From Capillimicrobium parvum (lineage in GTDB: Bacteria; Actinomycetota; Thermoleophilia; Solirubrobacterales; Solirubrobacteraceae): a DNA stretch of 64,000 nucleotides. Below the pieces are notes generated by a model. That model was not told the origin of the DNA and did no database searches. It worked only from the letters and a program-made list of their open reading frames with translations. Positions 51,050 through 59,699 of the stretch are shown here, one piece after another. The translations under genes and the position numbers were made by a program. Each line of letters opens with the position of its first letter. The first letter of the stretch is position 1. Location: the NCBI RefSeq assembly GCF_021172045.1, contig NZ_CP087164.1, positions 3,348,001 through 3,412,000 on the forward strand, written 5' to 3'.

Positions 51050-52216
51050 GTGGCCCGATCCGACGCGGTGCCGACGACCGATGCCGCCAGGACGGCGCAG
51101 CTGGCCCTGCTCGTCGACAGCGTCGTCGACTACGCGATCTTCCTGCTCGATCCGGCCGGCCACGTCGCCACCTGGAACGCCGGGGCGGAGCGGATCAAGC
51201 GGTACCGCGCCGACGAGATCATCGGCCGGCACTTCTCGGTCTTCTACACCGAGGACGACCGCGCCCGCCGCTACCCGCAGTACGAGCTCGAGGTCGCCAC
51301 CCGCGAGGGGCGCTTCGAGGACGAGGGCTGGCGGGTGCGCGCCGACGGCACGCGGTTCTGGGCCAACGTCATCATCACCGCCCTGCGCGGCCCCGACGGG
51401 TCGCTCGAGGGCTTCGGCAAGGTGACGCGCGACCTCTCGGCGCGCCGGGAGGCGGAGGAGACGCTGCGCCGCGCCCAGGAGCAGCTGGCGCGGTCCAACG
51501 AGGAGCTCGACCGCTTCGCCGTGGTGGCGGCACACGACCTCACGGAGCCGATCGCCACCGTCGCGGGGTTCGCGCGGCTGCTGTCGGAGCGCCACGGCGC
51601 CTCGCTGCCGCCCGAGGGCCGGGAGTTCCTCGGCCACATGCTCGCGTCGGCCGACCGGATGCAGCGGCTCGTCGGCACGCTTCTGATGTATGCGCGTTCG
51701 GGCCGGTCGCCCCACGAGGCGACCGCCGTGGACGTCAGCCAGGCCGCCCGGCACGTCATCGCCGACCTCGCCACGCAGATCCGCGACCGCGGCGCCCAGG
51801 TCATCGTCAACCTCGACCCCGGCGTGTGCGTGTGCGCCAACCGCTCCGAGGTCGAGCTCGTCCTGCAGAACCTCATCAGCAACGCGGTGAAGTTCGCCGA
51901 CGACGAAACGCCGGTCGTGGCGGTCAGCGCCGAGCGCGACCCGGATGCCGATGGCGGCTGGATCGTGAGCATCACCGACAACGGCCCGGGCATCGACCCG
52001 GCCGACCAGCGCCGCATCTTCGAGGCGTTCGAGCGCGCGCCGGTCGACGCTGCGCGGCGCGGGACGGGCCTCGGCCTGGCGATCTGCGAGCGCGTCGTGA
52101 CCCGCCGGGGCGGCCGGATCGGCGTCGAGTCGGCGCCCGGCGAGGGCAGTCGGTTCTGGTTCGCGCTCCCCGAGCCGGATGGATCTCCCAGCTCGGTCTC
52201 AGAGATCGCCCGGTAG
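51050..52216 (+). CDS. PAS-domain soluble histidine kinase
   Basis: A 388-residue kinase from GTG 51050 with no membrane span. A PAS domain (about 20-135) has AIFLLDPAGHVATWNAGAER and HFSVFYTEDD, close to blue-light/redox PAS-PAC sensors but lacking an obvious LOV Cys motif. The phosphorylated His162 is in VVAAHDLTEPIATV. The ATPase domain has NLISNAVKF, DNGPGIDPAD and GTGLGLAI. The H-box is like that of the CHASE3 kinase at 25963. No response regulator is adjacent, so its partner is elsewhere; the CheY-like protein at 27510 is possible. Confidence 0.9.
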   Translation: MARSDAVPTTDAARTAQLALLVDSVVDYAIFLLDPAGHVATWNAGAERIKRYRADEIIGRHFSVFYTEDDRARRYPQYELEVATREGRFEDEGWRVRADGTRFWANVIITALRGPDGSLEGFGKVTRDLSARREAEETLRRAQEQLARSNEELDRFAVVAAHDLTEPIATVAGFARLLSERHGASLPPEGREFLGHMLASADRMQRLVGTLLMYARSGRSPHEATAVDVSQAARHVIADLATQIRDRGAQVIVNLDPGVCVCANRSEVELVLQNLISNAVKFADDETPVVAVSAERDPDADGGWIVSITDNGPGIDPADQRRIFEAFERAPVDAARRGTGLGLAICERVVTRRGGRIGVESAPGEGSRFWFALPEPDGSPSSVSEIAR

Positions 52217-52306
52217 TCTGGACATATCAGCTCGAGCGCCCAGGTATCGCAGGACGCAGGCGCGGCCGGCCGGCGCCTGCCCTGGAGGCGGATTCTCGCC
52301 ATCGCC

Positions 52307-53161
52307 GTGCCGGTCATCGCGATCGGCGCGCTGGGCGCGGTGATCTTCTCGCGCCGGAACACGTTCTTCGGCGCGATCGACGCGGCTCCGGTGTGGCTCC
52401 TGGGCGCCGCCGTCGTGCTCCAGCTCCTCGCGCTCCTCGCCCGCGCCGAGGCGTGGCGCGTCTGTGTCGGCGCCGCCGGGTCGCGCGTCTGCCGCCGCGG
52501 CGTGTTCCACGCGTCCGGCATCGGCGGGCTCGTCGGCATCATCAACGGGCCGAGCGGCGTGGCCGCGCGGATCGGCGCGCTGCGCCAGGCCGGTGCGCAG
52601 CATCCGAACTCGCCGCGCGTCGGCGCGCTCGTCACCGCCGAGGTGCCGATCGTCGCCGTCGAGGCGATGCTCGCCGCACTGACGTCGTTCACGCTGCTCG
52701 GGCCGCTCGGGCTGCCGTGGTGGTCGGCCGTGCTGTGCGTCGTCGTGGCGATCGCGCTCGGTGCCGGTCTCAGCATCCTCGCGCGCCGCCACACCAATGG
52801 GCCGTGGAGCGGGCTGGGTGCGCTGCGCACACTCGAGGGCCGCGGACGGATCGTCGGGTTCGTCCTCATCGCGGTCTTCGCGCAGATCGCGCGCAACTGG
52901 CTCGCGCTGCACGCGATCGGCGTGGACGCCTCGATCTTCGACGCGATCGCCGTGCTCATCGCGATGGTCGTGCTCAGCCAGCTGCCGCTCGGGCCGAGCG
53001 TCGGCGCGGCCGCCGTCGTGCTCATCCTCGGGGCGAACGGCGTGGCGCTGACCGCCGCCGCGGGCGTCCTGCTCTCGGCGACGGGCATGGCGGGGACGCT
53101 GTGCTTCGGCGCGTGGGCCCTCGCGGACCGGGTGCGCCCGATCCGCCGCGCCGCGTTCTGA
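52307..53161 (+). CDS. UPF0104/lysylphosphatidylglycerol-synthase-type membrane protein
   Basis: A 284-residue membrane protein with about seven spans. LLGAAVVLQLLALLARAEAWR and the central GIGGLVGIINGPSGVAARIG fit the flippase-like domain of MprF and UPF0104 proteins; no aminoacyl-transferase domain is attached. Start is uncertain: the frame is open back to 52217, but GTG 52307 is the first canonical start and GGAGG lies 18 bases upstream. It could flip a lipid or serve envelope biogenesis. Confidence 0.7.
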   Translation: MPVIAIGALGAVIFSRRNTFFGAIDAAPVWLLGAAVVLQLLALLARAEAWRVCVGAAGSRVCRRGVFHASGIGGLVGIINGPSGVAARIGALRQAGAQHPNSPRVGALVTAEVPIVAVEAMLAALTSFTLLGPLGLPWWSAVLCVVVAIALGAGLSILARRHTNGPWSGLGALRTLEGRGRIVGFVLIAVFAQIARNWLALHAIGVDASIFDAIAVLIAMVVLSQLPLGPSVGAAAVVLILGANGVALTAAAGVLLSATGMAGTLCFGAWALADRVRPIRRAAF

Positions 53162-53210
53162 TCCGGCTCGCCGCCCGCGGCGAGTGTCAGGATGGCTTAT
53201 ATTGCCGGCC

Positions 53211-53690
53211 ATGAGCACCTCCGAGCCCCCCGCGATCGCCGGCCTGGTCAGCGACATCGCCGGCCTGCCCCGGCACGCCGGCACGCACCTGGGCCACACC
53301 GACTGGCGGACCGTGACGCAGGCCGAGGTCGACCAGTTCGCCGACCTCACCGACGACCACAACTTCATCCACGTCGACCCCGAACGCGCCGCCCAGACGC
53401 CGTTCGGCTCGACGATCATGCACGGCTACTTCACGCTGTCGCTGCTGGCGCCGGTCACGCAGACGCTCCTGCAGGTCACCGACGCGGCCATGAACGTCAA
53501 CTACGGCCTCGAGAAGGTCCGCTTCCCGGCGCCCGTGCCGGTCGGCGCGCGCTTTCGCGGCGGCGCCGAGCTCACCGAGGTCACCGAGGTCAAGGGCGGC
53601 GTGCAGACGAGGGTGGTCGCCACGATCGAGGTCGAAGGATCCGAGAAGCCCGCGCTCGTCGCCGAGTGCCTGTTCCGCCACTACGCATGA
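53211..53690 (+). CDS. MaoC/NodN-like hotdog hydratase
   Basis: A 159-residue hotdog protein with the R-hydratase motif DLTDDHNFIHVDPERA and FGSTIMHGYFTLSLL. It likely adds water to enoyl-CoA/ACP chains. TATATT lies 11 bases upstream of the ATG at 53211 and may be the -10 box. It is followed by an SDR after 52 bases, with the arrangement of acyl-CoA catabolism genes. Confidence 0.88.
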   Translation: MSTSEPPAIAGLVSDIAGLPRHAGTHLGHTDWRTVTQAEVDQFADLTDDHNFIHVDPERAAQTPFGSTIMHGYFTLSLLAPVTQTLLQVTDAAMNVNYGLEKVRFPAPVPVGARFRGGAELTEVTEVKGGVQTRVVATIEVEGSEKPALVAECLFRHYA

Positions 53691-53742
53691 GGCCCTGTGG
53701 GTCGTCATCCGGGGACGTTGAGACTCTGACGGAGGCTGCTCG

Positions 53743-54663
53743 ATGACCCCCTCCGTGAAGCTCGACGGCAAGGTCGCCGTCGTCACCGGCGCGGGGCGCG
53801 GCCTCGGGCGCGCGTACGCCGAGGCGCTCGCGCAGGCCGGTGCGGCGGTCGTCATCAACGACGTCGACGGCGACTCGGCGGGCGAGACCGTCGCCGCGAT
53901 CGAGGGCGCCGGCGGACGCGCGGTGGCCGAGATCGGCCCGGTCGGCCCCAGCGAGACCGCCGACGCGGTCGTCGCCCGGGCGGTCAGCGAGTTCGGACGC
54001 CTCGACGTGATGGTGACGAACGCCGGCGTCCTGCGCGACACGGTCCTCTGGAAGATGAGCGACGAGCAGTTCGACCTCGTCATCGCGACGCACCTGCGCG
54101 GCACGTTCACCTGCGCGCGGGCGGCGGCGGTGCGCTGGCGCGAGCAGGGCGACGGCGGGCGGCTCATCGTCGTCGGCTCCCCCGCCGGCCAGTACGGCAA
54201 CTTCGGGCAGACGAACTACGCCGCGGCGAAGGCCGGCATCGTCGCCTTCGCCCGGACGTGGGCGATGGAGCTCGCCCGCGCCCAGGTCACGGTCAACGCG
54301 ATCGTCCCGACCGCGTGGACGCAGATGACGGCGACGATCCCCGTCTACGCGCCGCTCGTGGAGCGCGTCGAGCGCGGCGAGGGGCTGCCGCGCGAGGTGC
54401 GTCAGGCCCATGCGGTCGGCCTGCCGCAGGACAGCGCCCCGCTGGTCGTGTTCCTCGCGTCGGAGGCCGGCGCGGGCGTGACCGGGCAGGCGATCGGGAT
54501 CGGCGGCGACAAGCTGTCGATGTACACCCATCCCGCCGAGACGGTCAGCGCGTTCTACGAGGGCGGCTGGACCGCGGAGGCGATCGCCGAGAACTGGGCG
54601 ACGACGCTCGGGCCGGCGGCCCAGCCGTACGGGGTGCGGCTCCCGGAGCTCGACCTGGGCTGA
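53743..54663 (+). CDS. Short-chain dehydrogenase/reductase
   Basis: A 306-residue NAD(P)-dependent oxidoreductase. TGAGRGLGRAYAEAL (16-30) binds the cofactor, NAG and the catalytic Tyr-x3-Lys in NYAAAKAG follow. The roughly 50-residue C-terminal extension (TVSAFYEGGWTAEAIAENW) resembles the hydroxyacyl-CoA dehydrogenase units of peroxisomal multifunctional enzymes. GGAGGC precedes the ATG. With MaoC upstream it suggests a hydration-oxidation pair for a CoA substrate. Confidence 0.88.
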   Translation: MTPSVKLDGKVAVVTGAGRGLGRAYAEALAQAGAAVVINDVDGDSAGETVAAIEGAGGRAVAEIGPVGPSETADAVVARAVSEFGRLDVMVTNAGVLRDTVLWKMSDEQFDLVIATHLRGTFTCARAAAVRWREQGDGGRLIVVGSPAGQYGNFGQTNYAAAKAGIVAFARTWAMELARAQVTVNAIVPTAWTQMTATIPVYAPLVERVERGEGLPREVRQAHAVGLPQDSAPLVVFLASEAGAGVTGQAIGIGGDKLSMYTHPAETVSAFYEGGWTAEAIAENWATTLGPAAQPYGVRLPELDLG

Positions 54664-54672
54664 CCGGGCGGG

Positions 54673-55122
54673 CTAGCGGGCGCGGAGCGTGCGCATGCAG
54701 CTGATGAGCCCGTCGAGGACGATCTCGCGGTGCTCGGGGGGCACGTCGGCCAGCATCTCGTCCTGCAGCGCGCCGACGACGGGGTCGACCTGGGCGAGCA
54801 GCTCCTCCCCGGCGTGCGTGAGCCGCGTGCGCAGGATGCGCGCGTGCGACGGATCGACGGTGCGCTCGACGAGGCCCCGCCGCTCGAGCTCGGCCACCAC
54901 GTCGTTCATGGACTGCGGCGTCATGAGCGACCGCCGCGAGAGCTGGGCGTTCGACAGGCCCGGCCGGGCGCGCAGGACAGACAGCGCGGTCAGCTCGGGG
55001 ACGCTGAGGCCCCACGGCGCCAGGGCCTTGCGCAGTTCGCGGCGGACGCCCTGGTTGACGCGACCGACGACGTAGACGAGGGACGGCGTCGCTTCCGCCG
55101 AGACGGGAGGAGTGGCGGGCAC
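54673..55122 (-). CDS. MarR-family transcriptional regulator
   Basis: A 149-residue regulator from GTG 55122. The winged helix is VPELTALSVLRARPGLSNAQ with SRRSLMTPQSMNDVV and the wing ERTVDPSHARILRTRLT. MarR regulators of aromatic or acyl-CoA pathways are common near such genes. It ends against the SDR and is 44 bases downstream of the thioesterase gene. Ligand unknown. Confidence 0.88.
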   Translation of the reverse strand: MPATPPVSAEATPSLVYVVGRVNQGVRRELRKALAPWGLSVPELTALSVLRARPGLSNAQLSRRSLMTPQSMNDVVAELERRGLVERTVDPSHARILRTRLTHAGEELLAQVDPVVGALQDEMLADVPPEHREIVLDGLISCMRTLRAR

Positions 55123-55166
55123 GGGCTGAACGTACCAACGCGGTCGGCGCGGCGGGGCGCATCGGC

Positions 55167-55622
55167 TCAGTCCGGGCGCGGGCGCACCGCCATCGTCACG
55201 CGGCTGCTGGCGCACAGCCGGCCGTCGTCGTCGAGCAGATCGACGTCCCAGACCCACGTCGTGCGGCCGCGGTGCCGGGCGCGGGCATGTGCGTGGAGGG
55301 TCCCGGACCGGCACGGTCGCAGGAAGCTCGTGTTGTTCGACTGCCCCATCGCGCCGTCGCCGCGGGGCCAGACGTGGGCCAACGTCGCCTCGCTGGCGGT
55401 CACCTCGGCCAGCGCGGCGTAGACCCCGCCGTGCACGACGCCGAAGCGCTGGCAGACGCGATCGGTCACCTCGACCTCGCCGCGCGCCTCGTCCTCGCCG
55501 ATCTCGGTCAGCCGGAAGCCGAGCACGCCGTCGAGGCTGCGCGGGCCGGGAACGGGATAGCGCTCGAGGACGTCGGCCATGCCGAGCGTCTCACGGTGCT
55601 CGTCGGGCGCGATCCCGGTCAT
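55167..55622 (-). CDS. PaaI/MenI-like hotdog thioesterase
   Basis: A 151-residue acyl-CoA thioesterase. The active-site helix region GVVHGGVYAALAEVTASEAT and the edge strand SNNTSFLRPCRSGTLHA are typical. ATG 55622 overlaps the TGA of the preceding gene (ATGA), which supports that start over the internal Met at residue 20. It probably hydrolyses aryl- or hydroxyaryl-CoA esters. Confidence 0.85.
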   Translation of the reverse strand: MTGIAPDEHRETLGMADVLERYPVPGPRSLDGVLGFRLTEIGEDEARGEVEVTDRVCQRFGVVHGGVYAALAEVTASEATLAHVWPRGDGAMGQSNNTSFLRPCRSGTLHAHARARHRGRTTWVWDVDLLDDDGRLCASSRVTMAVRPRPD

Positions 55623-56674
55623 GCCGGCACCCCGCGCGGCGCGCTGACCTCGGCGTGGGTGGCCAGCAGCCGGCGCAGGCCCTCGTCGTCTCCCCCGCGG
55701 CCCGCCGGCCGGCGCCCCATGCCGCACTCGCAGGCGACGCCGAACGCGGGCAGATGCTCCTGGGCGGTCCGGATCCGGGCGCGCGTGCCCTCGACTCCGT
55801 CGCGGCTGTGGACGAGGCCGAGGTAGACCTCGGTGTCCGGCGGCAGGACCAGGCGGTCGAGTGGGGCGAAGAACGCATCGTCGGTGCGGTCGATCGGGAC
55901 CGGCAGGTGGACCCAGTCGACGGGCCGGGCGGTCGCGGCGACCATGCGGTTGGCGATGTCGACCATGACCCCGGCGTCCGTAGGCTGGTGGAAGTGCTCG
56001 TGGCGGAAGTCGCCGTAGCACAGGTGCAGTCCGAGCTCGACGCCGGCGGACACCGCGTCGGACAACCGGGCGACGCGCTCGACGATCCCCTGCTCGACGC
56101 CGGCGAACGGCGCGGGCAGCCAGCGCTCCCACATCCAGACCTCGATGCAGACGTCCCACTGGATCGCGAGGTCCTCGTGCGGCACCGCGCCGAGGATGCG
56201 GTCGAGCTCGTCGAGCATGCGCGCCTCGTAGGGCGGCTCCACCGCGGCCTGCGCCTCGTCGACGACGAACATCGCGACCGGCGCGAGCGGGGTCGGGAGG
56301 CTGACCTGGAAGCGCGTGCCCGCCGGGACGGCGCCCTCGTCGCGCAGGCGGGCGAACGTGGCGTACGAGTCCAGCGCGGCCGCGGCGTAGCCGAGCTCGC
56401 CGAACTCGGCGGCGGCGGGATCGGTGCCGGGAAGCGGGCGAAAGCGCGGCGTCGGCGGATACGTGTCAGGGCCCGGCTTGACGAGCTCGAACCCCGGGAG
56501 CTTGAACGTGCGCCCCTGCCACGCGACCCAGCCGGCGCGGTCGCCGGTCTCGCCGTCGGGGATGCGGGAGAGGCGGTCGCCGAGGGTCTCGGCCGCCGTC
56601 CGGAAGACCGCCTCGGCGGTCTCGAGCGGCACGCTGCCCACCAGCAGCGCCCCGCAGGGCTGGTCATTGCTCAT
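55619..56674 (-). CDS. MetE-C-like TIM-barrel protein
   Basis: A 351-residue protein that resembles the C-terminal catalytic barrel of cobalamin-independent methionine synthase and its short homologues: VGSVPLETAEAVFRTAA at the start, SRIPDGETGDRAGW, LHLCYGDFRHEHF and the terminal zinc-type Cys region VACECGMGRR. The folate-binding N-terminal domain of MetE is absent. It is therefore probably a methyl-group transferase or lyase on an unknown thiol. ATGA-coupled to the thioesterase and divergent from PaaX. Family call moderate. Confidence 0.65.
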   Translation of the reverse strand: MSNDQPCGALLVGSVPLETAEAVFRTAAETLGDRLSRIPDGETGDRAGWVAWQGRTFKLPGFELVKPGPDTYPPTPRFRPLPGTDPAAAEFGELGYAAAALDSYATFARLRDEGAVPAGTRFQVSLPTPLAPVAMFVVDEAQAAVEPPYEARMLDELDRILGAVPHEDLAIQWDVCIEVWMWERWLPAPFAGVEQGIVERVARLSDAVSAGVELGLHLCYGDFRHEHFHQPTDAGVMVDIANRMVAATARPVDWVHLPVPIDRTDDAFFAPLDRLVLPPDTEVYLGLVHSRDGVEGTRARIRTAQEHLPAFGVACECGMGRRPAGRGGDDEGLRRLLATHAEVSAPRGVPA

Positions 56675-56718
56675 GGCCAGCCACGATAGTCATTCTTTGG
56701 CGGTCACGTCAACTTGAT

Positions 56719-56736
56719 GCCTAACATTAGCTAGGC
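56719..56736. promoter_or_regulatory. Inverted repeat in PaaX divergent promoter region
   Basis: GCCTA and TAGGC are 8 bases apart, and inside them CTAA-CA-TTAG forms another dyad. The element lies 8 bases before the paaX GTG in the AT-rich gap between divergent genes, suiting autorepression. Confidence 0.5.
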
Positions 56737-56744
56737 TGGCGGCC

Positions 56745-57536
56745 GTGCCGGCCCCCGTCCGTCCTCAGCCCCTGCTCTTCGCGTTCCTCGCCGTCCACGT
56801 GCTGGACCGCGGCATCGCGGTCGCTTCGCAGAGCGTCGTCGACGTCCTCGGCCGGGCCGGCGTGGCCGAGCACGCGGCACGCACCACGCTCAGCCGCATG
56901 GCCCGCCGCGACCTCCTCGCCCGCCACCGCCGCGGCCGCCGGGTCTACGTCGGCCTGACCGAGCGCTCGACGGCGGTCCTGCGCGACGGCAACGCGCGCG
57001 TGTACGGCCCGCTCGACGAGCCGTGGGACGGGGCGTGGACGCTCCTGCGCTTCACGGTTCCGGAGGCGCGCCGGCGCGACCGCCGCGCGCTGCAGTCCCG
57101 GCTGCGGTGGGCCGGCTTCGGGCAGATCGACGGGCTGTGGCTCTCGCCGCGGGAGGTCGACGTCGCCGCGCTGCTCGGCGGCGAGCCCGACGGCCTGCGC
57201 GCGTTCCGGTCGCGCGCCCTGGCGCCGACCACCGACGAGCAGCTGGTCCGCGACGCGTTCGACCTCGACGCGCTCGCCGCCCGCTACCGCGCGTTCGCCC
57301 AGCGTTGGCGCGACCGCCCGTCCCCCGGCGCCGATCCGCTGGCCGAGCAGATGCTGCTGAACGCCGACTGGCTGGAGTTGCGCGCCGCCGACCCCCGCCT
57401 GCCGCTGCGCTACCTGCCCGGGGGGTGGCCGGCGGTCGACACGGCCGCCGTGTTCGCGCGCGTCGACCGCGTCCTGCGCGGGCCCGCAGCCCGCGCGGCG
57501 GCGGGACTCGACGCGATCAGTGCGTCCGGTCGATGA
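56745..57536 (+). CDS. PaaX-family transcriptional regulator
   Basis: A 263-residue GntR-like repressor. The N-terminal winged helix is LGRAGVAEHAARTTLSRMAR with DLLARHRRGRRVYVGLT. The central and C-terminal PaaX domains have AWTLLRFTVPEARRRDR, LRWAGFGQIDGLWLSPR and LPLRYLPGGWPAVDTAAVF. PaaX proteins respond to phenylacetyl-CoA or related esters. Its last 20 bases overlap the convergent lrp gene. Divergent target here is the MetE-like/thioesterase pair. Confidence 0.9.
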   Translation: MPAPVRPQPLLFAFLAVHVLDRGIAVASQSVVDVLGRAGVAEHAARTTLSRMARRDLLARHRRGRRVYVGLTERSTAVLRDGNARVYGPLDEPWDGAWTLLRFTVPEARRRDRRALQSRLRWAGFGQIDGLWLSPREVDVAALLGGEPDGLRAFRSRALAPTTDEQLVRDAFDLDALAARYRAFAQRWRDRPSPGADPLAEQMLLNADWLELRAADPRLPLRYLPGGWPAVDTAAVFARVDRVLRGPAARAAAGLDAISASGR

Positions 57537-57981
57537 TCGTCGACAGGACGATCATCGTGCGCGTGCGGACGATGTTCGGGTCGCGGCGCAGGCGCTCGAC
57601 GAGCTTCTCGAGGTGGTCGATCGAGTCGACGCGGGCTCGCACGAGCGCATCGGCGTCGCCCGAGACGGTGAACGCGGTGACGATCTCCTCGACGTCGTGC
57701 AGCGAGGCGTGCATGTCCGCGGGCGAGGTGCGGTCCGCGCAGTAGATCTCCATGACCGTCTCGACGGCGGGCGAGATCAGGCTCGGCTCGACGATCGCGG
57801 TGTAGCCCGTGATCACGCCGTCGCGCTCGAGGCGGTCGACGCGGCGCTTGACGGCGGTCGCGGAAAGCGCCACCTGCTCGCCGATCTGGGCGAACGTGCG
57901 CTTGGCGTTCTCGCGCAGCAACGCAATGATCCTGCGATCCGTGTCGTCGAGAGGGCGGCTGAGCTGCGTCTTGGGGACCAT
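57517..57981 (-). CDS. Lrp/AsnC-family regulator (second copy)
   Basis: A 154-residue regulator with helix-turn-helix LDDTDRRIIALLRENAKRTF and SATAVKRRVDRLERDGVI, then a RAM domain with FTVSGDADALVRARV. Divergent from the ammonia-lyase by 48 bases, so likely amino-acid-responsive control of it. Resembles the copy at 39984 in both halves. Confidence 0.92.
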   Translation of the reverse strand: MVPKTQLSRPLDDTDRRIIALLRENAKRTFAQIGEQVALSATAVKRRVDRLERDGVITGYTAIVEPSLISPAVETVMEIYCADRTSPADMHASLHDVEEIVTAFTVSGDADALVRARVDSIDHLEKLVERLRRDPNIVRTRTMIVLSTIIDRTH

Positions 57982-58029
57982 GGAGTGCGTCTCGCTTGCC
58001 AGACGCTACCGGAGCGCGACACTCGCGTC

Positions 58030-59667
58030 ATGGCCGTCACGACGCTGCCCGGCGCCCGGTTCGAGCGCCCCGAGCCGCCCGCGGTCCTCGAGCTCGACGG
58101 CGGCTCGCTGACGATCGGGGACGTGCTGGCCGTCGCGCGCCGCCGGCGCATCGTGCGCGTCTCCGCGGCCGCGGCCCGCCGTGTGCGCGCCGCCCGCGCG
58201 CTGAAGCAAGACCTGCTGGAGCGCGAGATCCCGATCTACGGGGTCACCACCGGATTCGGCGACAGCGCGAACCGCCAGATCGCCCCCGACCGTGCGGATC
58301 GCCTGCAGCAGAACCTGCTGCGCAACCTCGGCTGCGGCACCGGCCCCGCCGCGTCGCCCGAGGTCACCCGCGCGACGATGCTGCTGCGCGCCAACTGCCT
58401 GGCGAAGGGCAACTCCGGCGTGCGCCTCGAGCTCGTCGAGCAGCTCCTCGCCCTGCTGAACGCGGACGTGCTGCCGCTCATCCCGGAGCGCGGATCGTGC
58501 GGGGCGAGCGGCGACCTCGTCCCCATGTCCTACGTGGGCCGCGCGCTGTCGGGCGAGACCGAGGTTCTGTTCGATGGCCGCGTCTGCGACGCCGCCGCCG
58601 CCCTGGCGGAGCTGGGGCTCGAGCCGATCGCGCTCGAGGCCAAGGAGGGGCTGGCGATGGTCAACGGGACGTCGTTCATGACGGCCTTCGCCTGCCTGGC
58701 CGCGGGCGACGCCCGGCGCCTGGCCGACACGGCCGACGTGCTCACCGCGATGGCCGCCCAGGCGCTGCTCGGCAACCGCGGGCACTTCAACGCCTTCCTG
58801 TTCGACGAGGCCAAGCCGCACCCCGGGATGGTCGCCTCGGCCGGCCACATCCGCGCGATGCTGGCCGACTCGGACCTCGCGCTCGACAGCGAGGAGCTCT
58901 TCGCCGGCGGCATGCACGGCAGGGGCTTCGTCGAGCTCGACCGCCAGGTCCAGGACAAGTACTCCATCCGCTGCGCGCCCCACGTCACGGGGATGCTGCG
59001 CGACACGCTCGAGTGGGTCGAGCGCTGGATCGCCGTCGAGATGAACTCCTCCGACGACAACCCGCTCTTCGACTGCGACGGCGGCCGGGTGCACAGCGGC
59101 GGCAACTTCTACGGCGGTCACATGGGCCAGGCGATGGACGCGCTCAAGGTCGCGCTCGCGAACCTGTGCGACCTGCTCGACCGCCAGCTCGAGCTCGTGG
59201 TCGACGAGAAGTTCAACATGGGGCTCACGCCGAACCTCATCCCGCCGATTCAGGCCGACGACCCCGAGGCGGGCCTGCATCACGGCTTCAAGGGGATGCA
59301 GCTGTGCTGCTCGGCGATGACCGCCGAGGCGCTCAAGCAGTCCAACCCCGCGACGATCCACTCGCGCTCGACCGAGGCCCACAACCAGGACAAGGTCTCG
59401 ATGGGCACGATCGCGGCGCGCGACGCGCGGACCATCGCGGAGCTGGCCTCGAACATCGCGGCGATCCACGCGATCGCGGTGTGCCAGGCCCTCGAGCTGC
59501 GCGGGGTCGAGCTCGCCTCGCCGCGCACCCAGGCCGTACACCGGCGCATGCGGGCCGACGTCGCGTTCCTCGAGCGCGACCGGCGCCTCGACGCCGACGT
59601 CGCGATCGCGGCCGACATGATCCTGGAGGGCGAGCTGACGGCGGCGGCGGGGCTCGGCCAGACGTAG
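58030..59667 (+). CDS. MIO-type aromatic amino-acid ammonia-lyase (or aminomutase)
   Basis: A 545-residue enzyme of the histidine/phenylalanine ammonia-lyase superfamily. Tyr70 in PIYGVTTGFGDS, the self-forming MIO triad Ala159-Ser160-Gly161 (RGSCGASGDLVPMSY), NGTSFMTAF and SSDDNPLFD are in place. The selectivity pair, where HAL has Ser-His and tyrosine lyases His-Leu, reads Asn99-Leu100 (NLLRNLGCGTG). The substrate may be an aromatic or other amino acid; an aminomutase is also possible. No urocanase or hut gene is nearby, so it is not simple histidine degradation. Divergent lrp probably regulates it. Confidence 0.88.
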   Translation: MAVTTLPGARFERPEPPAVLELDGGSLTIGDVLAVARRRRIVRVSAAAARRVRAARALKQDLLEREIPIYGVTTGFGDSANRQIAPDRADRLQQNLLRNLGCGTGPAASPEVTRATMLLRANCLAKGNSGVRLELVEQLLALLNADVLPLIPERGSCGASGDLVPMSYVGRALSGETEVLFDGRVCDAAAALAELGLEPIALEAKEGLAMVNGTSFMTAFACLAAGDARRLADTADVLTAMAAQALLGNRGHFNAFLFDEAKPHPGMVASAGHIRAMLADSDLALDSEELFAGGMHGRGFVELDRQVQDKYSIRCAPHVTGMLRDTLEWVERWIAVEMNSSDDNPLFDCDGGRVHSGGNFYGGHMGQAMDALKVALANLCDLLDRQLELVVDEKFNMGLTPNLIPPIQADDPEAGLHHGFKGMQLCCSAMTAEALKQSNPATIHSRSTEAHNQDKVSMGTIAARDARTIAELASNIAAIHAIAVCQALELRGVELASPRTQAVHRRMRADVAFLERDRRLDADVAIAADMILEGELTAAAGLGQT

Positions 59668-59699
59668 CCGGGAACCGCCGCCGCCCGCTTGCCCCGCCG

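Noticed and set aside
52217-52306. Possible second AUC/AUU start for the UPF0104-type gene
   Set aside because: The frame is open upstream and GGAGG lies near ATT 52292 and ATC 52301, but the spacing is poor and no homologous sequence is recognisable upstream of GTG 52307, unlike the FAH gene.
53743-57536. Complete phenylacetate or beta-oxidation cluster
   Set aside because: MaoC, SDR, thioesterase and PaaX are present but acyl-CoA dehydrogenase, thiolase and PaaABC subunits are not, so no full pathway can be claimed.
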